Source: Orthonyx spaldingii (Eukaryota; Chordata; Aves; Passeriformes; Orthonychidae). From it: a stretch of DNA of 64,000 bases. Below, piece after piece: positions 1-22,000 of this stretch; position 1 is the stretch's first letter; each line of letters starts with the position of its first letter. The position numbers were made by a program, and so were the translations under genes. The stretch covers positions 1,304,606-1,368,605 of the forward strand of contig VZTJ01004198.1 of NCBI GenBank assembly GCA_013397795.1. Direction: 5' to 3'. Below the pieces are notes generated by a model that was given only the letters and a program-made list of their open reading frames with translations, was not told where the DNA came from and made no database searches.

Positions 1-1352
1 ACACCAAATGGTTGAAGTTGGTGGTCAGTTTTGCAGATCATCCAGTCAGCCCCTCTCCCAACAGCAGAGTCTACTAGAGCAGGTTGCTTAGAGCCTTGTC
101 CAGCAGAATGTTTTAATCTCCAAGGATGGACATCCCATGACCTCACTGGGCAACACATTCCAATATTTGACCATGTGCACAGTATGGAGGGGTTTCATGT
201 GTTTAAATGGAATTTCCTCTTTCTTCTAAGTTGTTCCCTTTGCCTCTTGTCCTTTCACTGGGAAAAGTCTGGTGCTGTCTTTATTTCCTCCCCACTTCCC
301 CTAATCACATGTTTATTCACATTGATAAGATCCCTCCTGAGCCTTCTCTGCCCCAAGCTCAGCAATCCCAGCTCTCCTCAGCTCTCCTTGTTTGGCAGGT
401 GCTCCGAGTCCTTCATCTTTGTGGCCCTTCGCTGCATTCACTTTATTGTATCCATGTCCTTCTTATGCCAGAACCAGTGCTGCAGATGTGTCTCTTGAGT
501 GCTGAATACATCGAAAGGATCACCTCCCTTGACATTCTGGCAGCACTGTTCCTGCTGCAGCCCATAAGGCCTTAGACCATCCAACCTACAAAGTGCATTA
601 CAGGCTGTATTCAATTCCCTGTCTGTCAGGACCTTGGGACCCCGATGTCCTGCTGCTTTCCAGCCAGTTGGCCCCTGCTGTACCAGAGTACAGAGTTATT
701 CCTCCCCAAATTCAGGACTTTGCATTCCCTTTTGAACTTCATGAGGTTCTCACCAGCTCACTTCTCCAGCCTGCTGAGGTCCCACTTGATAGCACCAGAG
801 CCATGTGTTGTACCAGCCACCCCTCCCAGGATGATTTCACCTGTCCACTTGCTGGGCCTGGGCTCTGGGCTCCAGCTGGACTTTGTGCTGCTGCTCACAA
901 CCCTTTGAGCTTGGCAGTTCAGCCAGTTTTCAGTTCACCTTGCTGTCCACTTACTTAGTCCAGACCTCATCAGTTATCTCTGGGAATGAGATGGAAGACA
1001 GTGTCCAAAGCCTTACTAAAGCTGAGGTAAACAACACTCACTGCTCTCACCTCAGCTGTGGTCATAGCATCATAGAAGGACTATTAAATTGGTTGACAAT
1101 CATTTTCCATTCATAAATCCTTGCTGACTACTACCAGTCGCCTTTATGTCTTTAATGTTTGGGAGTGATTTCCAGGATTATTTGCTTCAGCATATGCCCA
1201 CAGAATGAGGTGAGGCTGACTGACCTGTAGCTCCATCATTCCTTCTAGCCCTTCTCTAAGGTAGGATTGGCCTTTGCTTTCTTCCAGCCTCCAGGAACCT
1301 CTGCCAGTTGTCATGACTGCTCAGAGATCATCGAGACTGACCTGGTGACCAA
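1..1352 (-). mobile_element. CR1 LINE fragment, ORF2 reverse transcriptase to near the 3' end
   Basis: The reverse complement reads as a degraded copy of the 3' part of a bird CR1 retroposon. Around 1001-1035 the minus strand encodes VVYLSFSKALDTV, a close match to the reverse-transcriptase core block (DFSKAFDTV). Positions about 100-560 match the CR1 3' region as I know it ('CTCCAAGGATGGA', 'TTGCCTCTTGTCC', 'GATAAGATCC'). The element runs 5' to 3' from about 1352 down to the window edge, so its terminal octamer tail would lie just before position 1. It has many stops and frameshifts and is dead. It sits antisense inside a WARS1 intron. The match is to remembered consensus, not to a database. 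Confidence 0.85.
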
Positions 1353-2761
1353 ATTTACTTTATAATAAATATTAGGGTATACATTTCTCCATGTAAATAT
1401 AACAGGGCAATGACAGAGAGGAAAAGTACACAGTGAATTTTCAGCAAATGCAAATATGCTTTTGAAAGTGGCAGTTCTCAGGACTTCTTATGCACAGTGA
1501 GTTGAAAGGTGTCTTTTGGTAAAAGCTAGAACACCAGAGATGGAAAAGCACACTAGGAATGTTTTTAAAGCTCATTTAAGAGTGGAAGCTATGTCTTTGT
1601 CAGAAGTTGTTTAGAAAGGCAGATTCTTTGTGAGCAGAGAGCCTAAATTGTTCTGAGCATTCAAACAGGAGGAAATAGGTAGGGGAAAATTACCCATTTT
1701 TTTAACAGAAGAGGTGAAAATGGGCAAAGAAAAGGGAGTTATGCAGTCTGTGAATGTTTAATAAAGATATTTAAGCATTTCCAGTGAAGTGTCCTATACA
1801 CCAAAGAGCTTTTCCAATCTCTTTCTATGACAGTGCATTAATATTTCTAGGGTAGCTGGTCCCAGTTAATCCAGGGCATTTTCATGTTTTCTGTTTCTGT
1901 CAGATTAGCAGTCTTAGCAGTTGCTGTTGATGTGCTGAATCATTTTCATGCTCATTTGGTATCTTTTTGGCATTCCTCCAGATTATAATTTGCCATTTTG
2001 TAAAGCATTTTGCATTTTATTCGTGCAATGTTGAATAGTTCTAATATTGAATAGAGCAGAATAGTAGCAAACAGTAGATTCTTGTATAGATTTTTTCCAA
2101 TGAGTCCAAATCATAGAGCATTGACATGATTATTAGGATCCAAGAATTATTGGGAGTAGGAAAAATACTGCTCTTTTACTCTATCACAACCTTTCCTAAA
2201 CCACCAAGTTGTAAGTCTTACTGATTGCCATGAAGAGCATTATGCATTTCCTTTTCAAGCCCCTTGAGGGGAGCAGTGCCTGTAATCATATGCATATTAA
2301 AGAAGAATTAAGTTTGCAGGAAAGTATTTGGGGTTGGTGATGTTCCCTGAGTGAAAGACGATATTGTCTGACAGCAAAAAATTTAGACATCAAGAGAGAA
2401 ACATTCAGAGCCTCAGGCATTTTTATCTTATGGTTTAAGGAGGCCAAGTTGTTGATCTGAATGTGTTTCTTTAGCATGTTTGTTTGTTTGGAATATCAAT
2501 GCTTCTGCTGTAGGAAACTGCAATTATAGTAATTCATGGATGGAGAAATCCTGCATGTTGTGAACCAGCTAAGCCTCCTAGCACAGAGTTAATACTGGAG
2601 GTCACTGCTGGGGCTTCAGGCAAGAACCAGGAAAATCTATTCATTTTGACTTGAAGATGTCTTTCTTAATCTAGCCTGCACTGGTATGTTCTTGGAATTC
2701 CAAGATCTGGTTGTAGCTATGCTGTGCTTAATTTTTTTTTTTTAACATTTTATGGTTATAG
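1353..2761 (+). other. WARS1 intron (3' part)
   Basis: AT-rich sequence between the CR1 fragment and the first WARS1 exon seen here. It ends in a pyrimidine-rich stretch and the acceptor TTATAG at 2756-2761. I see no exon encoding the upstream WARS1 segment (WHEP domain or linker) and no other recognisable element. Confidence 0.7.
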
Positions 2762-13403
<10,642 letters not shown>

Positions 13404-13700
13404 AGAAAAGTGTATGTGACTTAGCACTTGATAATCCACAACCATGTAATTGTTGTCTTCTGTTGTATGTCATCGCTCCCTAGTTATGTACAGCCCATAA
13501 TAGGTGCTTTATAAATAATGAGTAAATTATCATGAACAGCAGAGTACAGAAAAAGTTTAAAATAGGACTTGTATCTATTTAAAATCAGAATATGCAAGAC
13601 AGAATTGGTCAGTCTTGCAGAAAAGCATGTATGTCAGCCCAGCATTGTATTTTAATGTATTTCATGTTGAAAATATAAATAAAATTTCCATTTGATGATA
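13404..13700 (+). other. WARS1: WARS1 3' untranslated region
   Basis: About 300 AT-rich bases between the stop codon and a canonical polyadenylation signal. A short 3' UTR is normal for this gene. The exact cleavage site cannot be seen. Confidence 0.65.
13678..13683 (+). terminator. WARS1: WARS1 polyadenylation signal AATAAA
   Basis: AATAAA 275 bases after the WARS1 stop. It is the first canonical signal downstream, so cleavage is expected near 13695-13710. Confidence 0.65.
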
Positions 13701-13703
13701 AAG

Positions 13704-16700
13704 GCTAACTTGGAAATTGTTTTAAATATGTTGGTAAGAGGTCATATCTCAAACTAATAAATAGTAGCTCCATTTTCTTTTGTACTATGTACCTTGGTTT
13801 ACTAAACTGTGTGTCCTCTTGGGCTACTGAGAACATGCTGCACACAAAATAGTAGTGAACATTACAAAATGGGATCAATACAGAAAGAGTGGACATCTGT
13901 GAGTTGAACACTGGAGGAAGAATATCAGACTTGTCTTGCTATCACCTTCCTCTCTGATGTTGAGCAAGTTGCAGAAATCTCACTGTACTTCTTTTTCTGG
14001 AGCTATTCTGATCTGAGTGCCTCTGGAGGGGGGAGGTCATCAAGATGTTGTCAGGTCCTTGATATTCTCAGGTGGGAGATAGTATGGAAATGCAAATTTT
14101 ATTTTCTAGTTATAGATAACAAGTGTTAAATCATGCTGTGAAAATTGAAGTCACACTGGACACAGGTATACTTCTAGTACTGTCTGTTCTCTTTCACTGC
14201 ACCAGGTTGTTTAAACTAGGGATACTTGCTTTAGGATGTATTCCAGTGAAAATACACTTTGTTAAAATACCTTATATATTATTTAATTATCTGCTTCCTT
14301 CAAAAGAACTTCCATGTCTTCGCTATGATTTATGGAAGAAAATTTCAAAATGTTAGCAATTTGTTTTGATATGAACAGTGCTGAGTGCAGACTGTTGGAT
14401 CTGTCTTGTACAGAATGGAAAGTTGCTAGCCCAGACATAGTCTTAGCAAAGGTGGTTTTATTTGATGTAGATAACACAGGTGGGTTAACCTGGTTATGTT
14501 TGTTCAAGGAACCAAGGAAAAGGCAGAAGTGCAAGGCAAACCTCATCCTATTGCGTGAGTTTCAAACTTGTGCTGGAAATAGCAAGGCTTAGCTTTTGTC
14601 TTTTTCTTTACAGTTTATGTGAGCTGGCATCTTTAATCTACTGCCATTGACTTCACTTTATTAGTGAAAATGTTTCCCAGAGACTGTCTCCATAACCCAC
14701 AGGCAAAGCATCTCAGTGCCAGCAAGGGCTTAACAATGAGTAGAAAAAACTTTTTTTTTCTAGAGGTGGTTGAATAATTCTATGGGGGAGAAGCAGCTTC
14801 TTAAATCCAGTAATAAATAAGCTAAGTCTTAATTACTTTAGCCTTTAATGATGACCCTCCTGTTCTTGCAGTGTACTCTTTGTCATCTTTAAGCAATACA
14901 TAAAAGATAAGCCTTAAAATTACTTTAAAAGTGTTTTTACAAACTTACAATGCAAATTTCTTGTTTAAAATATGTGCAGATTTGTTATGCTAGATTTATT
15001 TCATTAGTTAAGAATTAATTTGTTATTCAGCAAAGGGAAATATGCTGTAGGAGAAACAGTACCATGTTCTATTCTAGATAAGCAGATGGATTCTTTTATA
15101 ACAACAATTGAAATATGTTTTGAAAGTGCTGGAAAGGAAAGCGATAGCAAAACGATTTAGTATTTGTTTGCTGAACAAGCACTGTTTTCAGGTCCTCTGA
15201 TGAGTTCATACCAACATGCTTCTGAGATGATACAGTTTCTCAGACAAGTCCTGGTGAATTCCTGACTATTGTGATTACAGTTCATGTCCCAGAGACATTA
15301 AAAGTCAAGACAAGGCGGTTTTCAAAAGCACTCTGAAATGTTATCAGGCAACGCTCATTACATTTCCCTCAATTTGCTCATTTTGTTCATCTCACTGTAA
15401 TAAAAATGTAGATAAAAGTCTGTATCAAACTTGTTTTGTTTTACTGTTAATATTTTTTAAAAGCCTCAATTTACACTTTCTCTGTTTTTGACCTCGCTTC
15501 CTACCTTTTTAGGGGTTGATTTGTCATCTGATGTAGCTGGTCCTTGTTTTGAAGTACTGAAACAGGGTGCTTTAGAATCCCCTTCCAGGTAGACTTCAGA
15601 CTGCTCCCAAAGCAAGCTAGTAAGGGTCAGTTGTCCAGAGAAGACCTGGTCACACGCCGGACTGGATGTTGCAGGTCCCTGTGCACAGCAGGCAGCTCTG
15701 GAATGGGGGGAGGTCAACAAGACCTGTTTACAGTGACACCTCAGTAGGTTTGGTGTGAAACTGGTGCTTAAGTGGAAACATGGTGCTCACAATTTCTGGG
15801 CAAAAGCACAGATGGTGAATAGCTTCCCACAGCTGTTTCACAGGCACCAAGAGGAATGCTGAAGCCTACCTGGATATTCATGAGCATTGTCAGAGCAAGC
15901 AGGAACTGTCAACAACATGGAACCTGATCCTGAATGTGCCTTCTAGGAGTTTTTTTTTCTCAAGGCCACCAACTTTGTTGCTGAAAGAAATCATCTATAC
16001 AACAAGCTGCAGTCGCTATAGCAAAATAAACCCAATATCAGCACAGCAAATGTGGTACCTTCTTTCTGTTGGCTGGCCTTCAGCTAGCTAATTTATCAAA
16101 AAAATTACTTCTTGATCATTAGAGTAGCTAAAGGTCAAGATAATACAAATCAGAAAATAAAGCAGTCAGGTGCTGAAAACCAGAAGCTGAACACCCAGCT
16201 TGGGTTGTGTGAAGTACATAATATGTGTCCTGTCAGTAAACAAAAACTGGTTCATGTTTATGTGCCTGTGTTTACAGCACTCACAGTCAGTTCCTGTACC
16301 TGGTGCTGTTTGTCAGCTGTGAGTTCTTCCTCAGGTTGTCACCCACACACTGGAGATGTTTTTCCCAGTGAAGGGTTCTGAACAGGATGGATTGCGAGGC
16401 CCTTACCTTCCTGAAATGAACTGCCTGGAGATACAATTTGCCTCTCATGTAGCATTTGTTCAGATCACATGAGAGCCTGCTTGTATGTGGTGCTGAATAC
16501 CCTGAGGCTTAGAGTTCTCGGCCCCTTGCACTGGCTTCTGCAGTAATTCCTTCTCATATTTACAGTTCCTCTGTAATTCCTCTCCTTTGAAATCAGCTGT
16601 ATTTCAGTTACACCCACAGGAGGAGGCATTTCTAGTTATCTGAGTGCATTAGCATACTGGGAAAGATGAGCTATTTAATGTTCAAACCTTGAGTTGACCA

Positions 16701-17310
16701 TGGATGGTATCAGTGCTGCCCGACAATAAATGGTTGTTTAGTCTGTTTTGGAGGCATTCTTTCACTGTCTCTGTTCAGAGGATGTAATGCCTGAGAACAA
16801 GGTTGGCTTAGAGTAACATGGCATAAAGGAGGATGATTCCAAACATCCAGGCAGGGCAGGGATAAATCACCACCCAGTTACATGCATCCCTTGTAGAAAG
16901 AGGTGAGGGTAGTAGACCTTTAAGAGCTATCTTAACAGACATTCCAAACCTCAAGGATTAAGTAAATCTTCTGTTTTAAGGACTTTCTGACTAAAGGAGG
17001 TTTGGTGCTGACACCCAAAGCTGTCACCAGGGTGGTCGGTTGCTGAGGCCGTAAGCATTTTGGAGAGAATCCAGTTCAGTGCTGGGTCTTTCATTTCACT
17101 CCCCTTAAGGTGACATACTGTGCACCAGCCCGGTCTCTTCACCCTGCTTTTGGATCAGCTGCAAGGCCTGGGTAGACTCTTGAAAGAATTAAGATGCTTG
17201 TTTGATAGCATGGCTGTGAACGTGTTTAAAAGGCCAGTTGAAGGCTTAGATTTCAGGAGGACAGTTGTGGAGCTTTTTAGTGGTCTCTGTCTGGGGTAGG
17301 AGAGGTTCCC
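13704..17310. other. Tail-to-tail intergenic region WARS1 / SLC25A47
   Basis: About 3.6 kb of AT-rich unique-looking sequence between two converging genes. Short open frames here are isolated, lack splice context and match no family I recognise. No CR1 copy recognised. Confidence 0.6.
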
Positions 17311-17879
17311 TTTATTCTTGTCTAGGAGCACCTGCAATCTTTAAACTTGTTGTTGTAGTTCTTTCTGTATGTCCAAGGCATCTGACAAGTCTCATCTGCT
17401 GCAAAACTGCTGTCGGTGTAGTCAAAGCCATGCCATCAACTGGTGAGAGTGGCTGAATATGAGAACTCCTTTTAAAATACAATATTCCCCTTTCTCTCCA
17501 ATAAACACATTTTAGTGGAATGTGAGAGGTTGGATCCAGAATGCTTCAGGTGTCATCATCCAGGGATTAAAACAGAAGCACCTACGTGGCTCCTGAGGCA
17601 GGATGAGCAAACTTAACATTTCTGGGTTTAGGGGTTTTCTGCTTAAGCAATAGCATGGGCGTTGGTTTTTCAACTGATTTGTTCACGAAAAAAAAGTAAG
17701 AAAAAGTAATGAAAAAGAAGTCATAGGAAGATGAGAAAGAAGTAATAGAAAAGTCAGAAAGTCTTTCAAAATGCACCTTTGGCAAAATACATTTGGCTGC
17801 TCCTAAACAGCACCACTTAAAGGGAGAAGAGTATGCACTTCTAAAAACTGGAAATCCTGGTAATGCTCTACAACTTTGC

Positions 17880-18335
17880 TACTGTCCTCTAACTTCCCTA
17901 ACCCCGCCAGCGCACAGATTTTATGGCAGCCTTTCCTTTGCGAAGCAGGGAGGCTTTGGATCTATTCCTACCCCCGCTCCAGGACGAGAACAGATTGCCT
18001 CCAAAGCCGTGCCAAGCCCGGGGAGCCGCTGCTCCCTGGGCCTGCGGGAGAGGAGGGCTGGTGCTGTGCAGGGAGAAAATCACGAGCCTGCCGGGAACCG
18101 CGCCTGGCGGCGCTGCAACGAGACCATTAGCGCGGTTATGTAAACAGACCGTGCCTGCCGCTCATTAAAGAGCAACGGGCAAAGGAAAGGACATTCCTGC
18201 TTCAGCTGCTGCCAAGGGGATATAATTGTAGAGCGCTTTGGGGAAATTGCTGCTGGGAAGGGGAACTTGCAGCCTGAAGCACAAATACGTAAGTCAGTCG
18301 GTGAGTGCGGTGCAGGCATTGCATGTAAAGAGCGC
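17880..18335. promoter_or_regulatory. GC-rich island with TATA-like box and splice-donor-like site
   Basis: A GC- and CpG-richer block in an otherwise AT-rich convergent gap, for example the stretch 17980-18130. On the plus strand, TATAATT at 18221-18227 is followed about 60 bases later by a consensus donor, TACGTAAGT, with GT at 18289-18290. This could be the promoter and first exon of an unannotated non-coding transcript, or an enhancer. It lies about 0.4 kb beyond the SLC25A47 stop, so it could also belong to that gene's 3' flank. No protein family is seen in its frames. Confidence 0.35.
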
Positions 18336-18523
18336 ACGCTGGAGAGTGTTAAACCTTACACAAACTCCCCCCAGCTCCTCCTTTGGTTGTGAGGATCGTG
18401 TTCTGTGCCAGTAAAAAACAAAATTATGTGATTTACCAAAACCCCTGATCAGACAAACAGTTTGTAGAACATAAAAATTCGCAAATGTTTCAAGGGCCTA
18501 AGCAGGAGCTACAGTCTAAATAC

Positions 18524-18529
18524 TTTAAT
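18524..18529 (-). terminator. SLC25A47: Candidate SLC25A47 polyadenylation signal ATTAAA
   Basis: On the minus strand, ATTAAA lies about 205 bases beyond the SLC25A47 stop and is the nearest recognised variant signal. A canonical AATAAA lies farther on (minus strand, 17316-17311) and would give a 3' UTR of about 1.4 kb. Confidence 0.4.
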
Positions 18530-18732
18530 GAGATAAAAGGGAGGTTGTATATGAAGCCAAGGCTTCCTGATGAGTTTGTAATCCTGTAAGAATAAAACAA
18601 ATCCATCAGTCATCAGCTTTTTGCTGAAATGTCTATGCTTCTTATGCTCTCCATCAATTCAACAGTTGTTTGGGTAAATTATCTTACAAAAAGATAAATA
18701 AATAAAATACACTTTGGGCAGAGTGGAACAAG

Positions 18733-19019
18733 CTAATTTTTGTTTATATAATGATCTGTAAATCTCAGTACACCTTCATATGTTACAAACACTACCATGT
18801 TCACAGGAAAGGCACGAATGCAGTTTAAACCCAGTCCTTTGAAAAGCACTTTTGCTCCCTCCTTTCTCACACTTTCCCTCACACAGTGGATCAGGCCTTT
18901 GTACTTGTGCTGGTCTGATTCATCTGTTTGCATCCGTGATTTGATGACATCCATGGGAGTAGCTAATCCCCAGGCCAGGACCCCAGCAAAACCACCAGAA
19001 AGCAGCACAACGAGAAAAC
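18733..19019 (-). CDS. SLC25A47: SLC25A47 coding exon 6 (third carrier repeat, stop)
   Basis: After acceptor TCCTGCAG the exon reads FLVVLLSGGFAGVLAW, then ATPMDVIKSRMQT, KYKGLIHCVRESVRKEG and VLFKGLGLNCIRAFPVNM, ending INKN and TAG. It contains the third carrier signature PMDVIKSR. Confidence 0.95.
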
Positions 19020-22000
19020 CTGCAGGAGAGAGTGAAGGGAAAAGGGCAGTTCACTTGTGCCTCATTCAGCCACAACCATCTCAGATTTGTCAACAAACTT
19101 TGGTAACTTTCATGTTTTTCAGGAGATATTTTGTGCAGCTCTTGCAGTTGTGTGTTTCCAGTGATCTCAGAGAACTTTTGCACATATGACACTGGACATT
19201 ACATGAACTAGATGTGGTACAGCCTGAGAACACTCACACCTTCCTCAGATGGATCTAATTTTTATAATTCTTGGGGAGATGCTCTTTTGCTGAATGCTAC
19301 TTATTCGATCTTTTCTCAAAGTAGACAGTTGCTTTTTGGAGCCAAATCATAACTAAGAACCTGAAGTGGCTTTACCTTCTCCACCTGAACTTTATATTCA
19401 GGCTCTGGACTGACCCTTATCTGAGCTCCATGATGGCTCCCAGGAGCTTTGTCCATGTTTCATTACCCTGTTTCTGCATTAACAGGATTTCATATCCACA
19501 TTGGAGGCACCAGAGTGTGTGGTAAAAATCCCTCCTGCAGGAGGAGGAGGACGGGCTGCTCAGGGACAAGGTTGGGCCAGTGAAGCCCTCTCATGCAGAC
19601 TGCTGGCACCAGGCCTGGGGCCAAAACCAGAACAGACAGAGCAACCCCTCGTGAGGATCTGGGTGAGGTTTTATAGGTACTGGGTGATGTTTGCCCAGAG
19701 ACTGGTTTCCTTCTCAGTGTTTGCCCAGAGCCTGGTTTCCCTCTTAGTGTGGGACTAAATAAGTCATTTTTGCAGGTATTGCCAGATGCTTTCCAATACC
19801 TACCTGGTTTATTTCTCCTGTCTGGTGTGAGCCAGTCACACAGAGCAGAATAGGAGAGGAAATATATTGCAGAAGCAGAGCAATCCCTGCAGAGTAATGC
19901 AGAACAGCCCTTGTAGAGGCCCCCAAAGCCTTCCTCCTTGATGATAACCTTCAGACAGTGCAGAGACCCTCGGTACTTTGGCTTGGAAACAGGCTGATGT
20001 GAGATGGAAGGGTGTGGGTTCCTCTGAGTCTGCATCCGAACTTTAGCCACTTCGCTAGGGTTTGTCAACACAACCTGCAACACCAGAGAACGGTATTTTA
20101 ACCCTCACACTGAAACAGTGTTTTGATCTCCCTCCTGCAAATTCTTGCCTCCCAGTTTTTCAGGCAATAATATTGTCTGCAAGTTCCAGCAAGCTCCAGC
20201 CTCCTCCCCTCTGCCTGCAGTGTTCCACCCAGCAGCAGCAGGACACTTGTGTGAACTGCACTGGGCAGAGAGGAAGGCAAGGCAGAAATCAACACAGGAT
20301 ATTAAATACCTTAAGTACTTGCTAAACCAGATGGACGTGGAAAGGGGATGTCCTCAGCTATGGGGAAACATACATCAGAGCTCATATTTGTGTTTGTATT
20401 TGAACCAAGACCATCCAGACTATAAAAATGTTAGCCCGTGTTGAGTCACTGACTGGTAGGAAACACCTAGAAACCTGACCATCTGGACTGCTCTGTAAGA
20501 GGATTGTGACATGGCACACGTCTGCCCAGCATGCCATCAGCGTGATGGGATGAGCTCCACACATTCACAGCCCCTGTGGACACTCACCCTCATCTGCTTG
20601 TGGCAAACAGCTCCTGGGCCCAGCCTCACCTTCCTGTCGCAGGATCCTGCACGTTTGCCGGGCAGCATGACCTCTCAGAGGTACCCCGTTGAGTTTTAAG
20701 CCCTGGCAGGGCAGCACTGTGCTCTGCCCATTCCTGCAGCGCTGCCATGCCAGGCTTGTGCAGCCGCTGGGAAAGCACTGACCTGTGCTTTAACTCAGAG
20801 TTATGTCTTTCTTACATAAACACACCGTTGCAGCCACTTGGGGAGTTTGCTGCCTGTGTTGTTTTTTATTCCTTGTTCTGCGTTTGCTGCCAAGGTCTGT
20901 GTCATTCTAATGGCACGTTCTTAAGTGTTCTGGCACTCCGAACCAAATCCAGCACGAGCTGCCCAGCAGGACTCGGCCAGGCCATGGAGCTGACCGGTGA
21001 GGGGGCGATGTGGGCAGAGCACGACCTCTCCTGCAAAAACAAGCCCACCAGACTTGTTGCAGGCTCCCCTGTGGCCTCCCAGACCGAAAAAACATTCCCT
21101 GCTTTTCCAGCCGCCTGTGCTTGTGAACAAGATCTCTTGTTGTGCTTTCCCTGCGGGCTGTTTACCTACCCGGACAGCGCCGGCAGCAGCTCCAGCAAGG
21201 GAAACATCCAGCTTGGACGGCTTGGCATCTGCAGCCCCGTATCGCAGCTTGCAGAGGGTACAGAGGAAGTTTTTGTATGTGCCAAAGGAAACAGAAGAAA
21301 CCACTGATACGGCGAGGACTGATGCAGACACACCTTTGTAAAACCCTCGGACCTCGTGGGAAACAGGAGAAAGGCAACTTTTAAGGGTGAAAGGCATGGG
21401 AAAGCATCTGCTCAAAGGCACTGGCTGTGCATTGCTGAATCAAAACTAACTCCCGTCTTACAGCTCATCAACTCAGCTAAATTTCACCCTGACCCCTCCC
21501 CAAGAGATGGTTGTATGTGACTGGTGCCCATCCTCCCCAAACTGACAGAGGCAGCTCTGCTTCCCTGAAACAAGGCATCCACAGCTGGTACCAGCAGTTC
21601 TCGTGAGAGGCACCTACCTTTTCTGTCCTGTATGTTTCCTGAACACAGTGCCAAAATCCTTTGTAGTGGTTCTCAGTCTGAATTCTCACCTAGGAGTACA
21701 GGGACAACTTTAAAATGCAGATATCAGATTAAAAATAAATAAATCAACAAATGCCATAGCAGCAAACCAGATAATTAATCATAAAATAACATCACCAAAC
21801 AATTATTTTTTTTGCTAGAGACAAACAACACAACCAAAGACAGTGAAATATGCAGACATAATGCAGATAAAGCATTATCATGGGACTAGTTTTCTGAAAA
21901 GGAGGGGGAAAACAAAAGGACCTCTTTGTTTTTGTTCTATAGTCAAGAAATAAAGCTCCAACAGGTACCTTTACTGTGTCCAGTGGATAACCCACAGCTG

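Noticed and set aside
31..498. A 155-residue plus-strand open frame at the window start
   Set aside because: It lies entirely within a CR1 element whose coding strand is the minus strand. The plus-strand frame is a shadow.
1..2761. Search for the WARS1 exon encoding the linker before RFGSSKID or the WHEP domain
   Set aside because: No matching coding segment with splice sites was found, so the 5' exons are assigned to sequence before the window.
17793..18143. A 116-residue open frame over the GC-rich island
   Set aside because: GC-rich DNA has few stop codons, and two other frames here are also open. No domain is recognisable, so I treat the island as possible regulatory DNA or a non-coding first exon.
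20747..21421. Frames of 166 and 186 residues overlapping SLC25A47 exon 4
   Set aside because: The minus-strand one is exon 4 plus flanking intron read-through. The plus-strand one is its antisense shadow.
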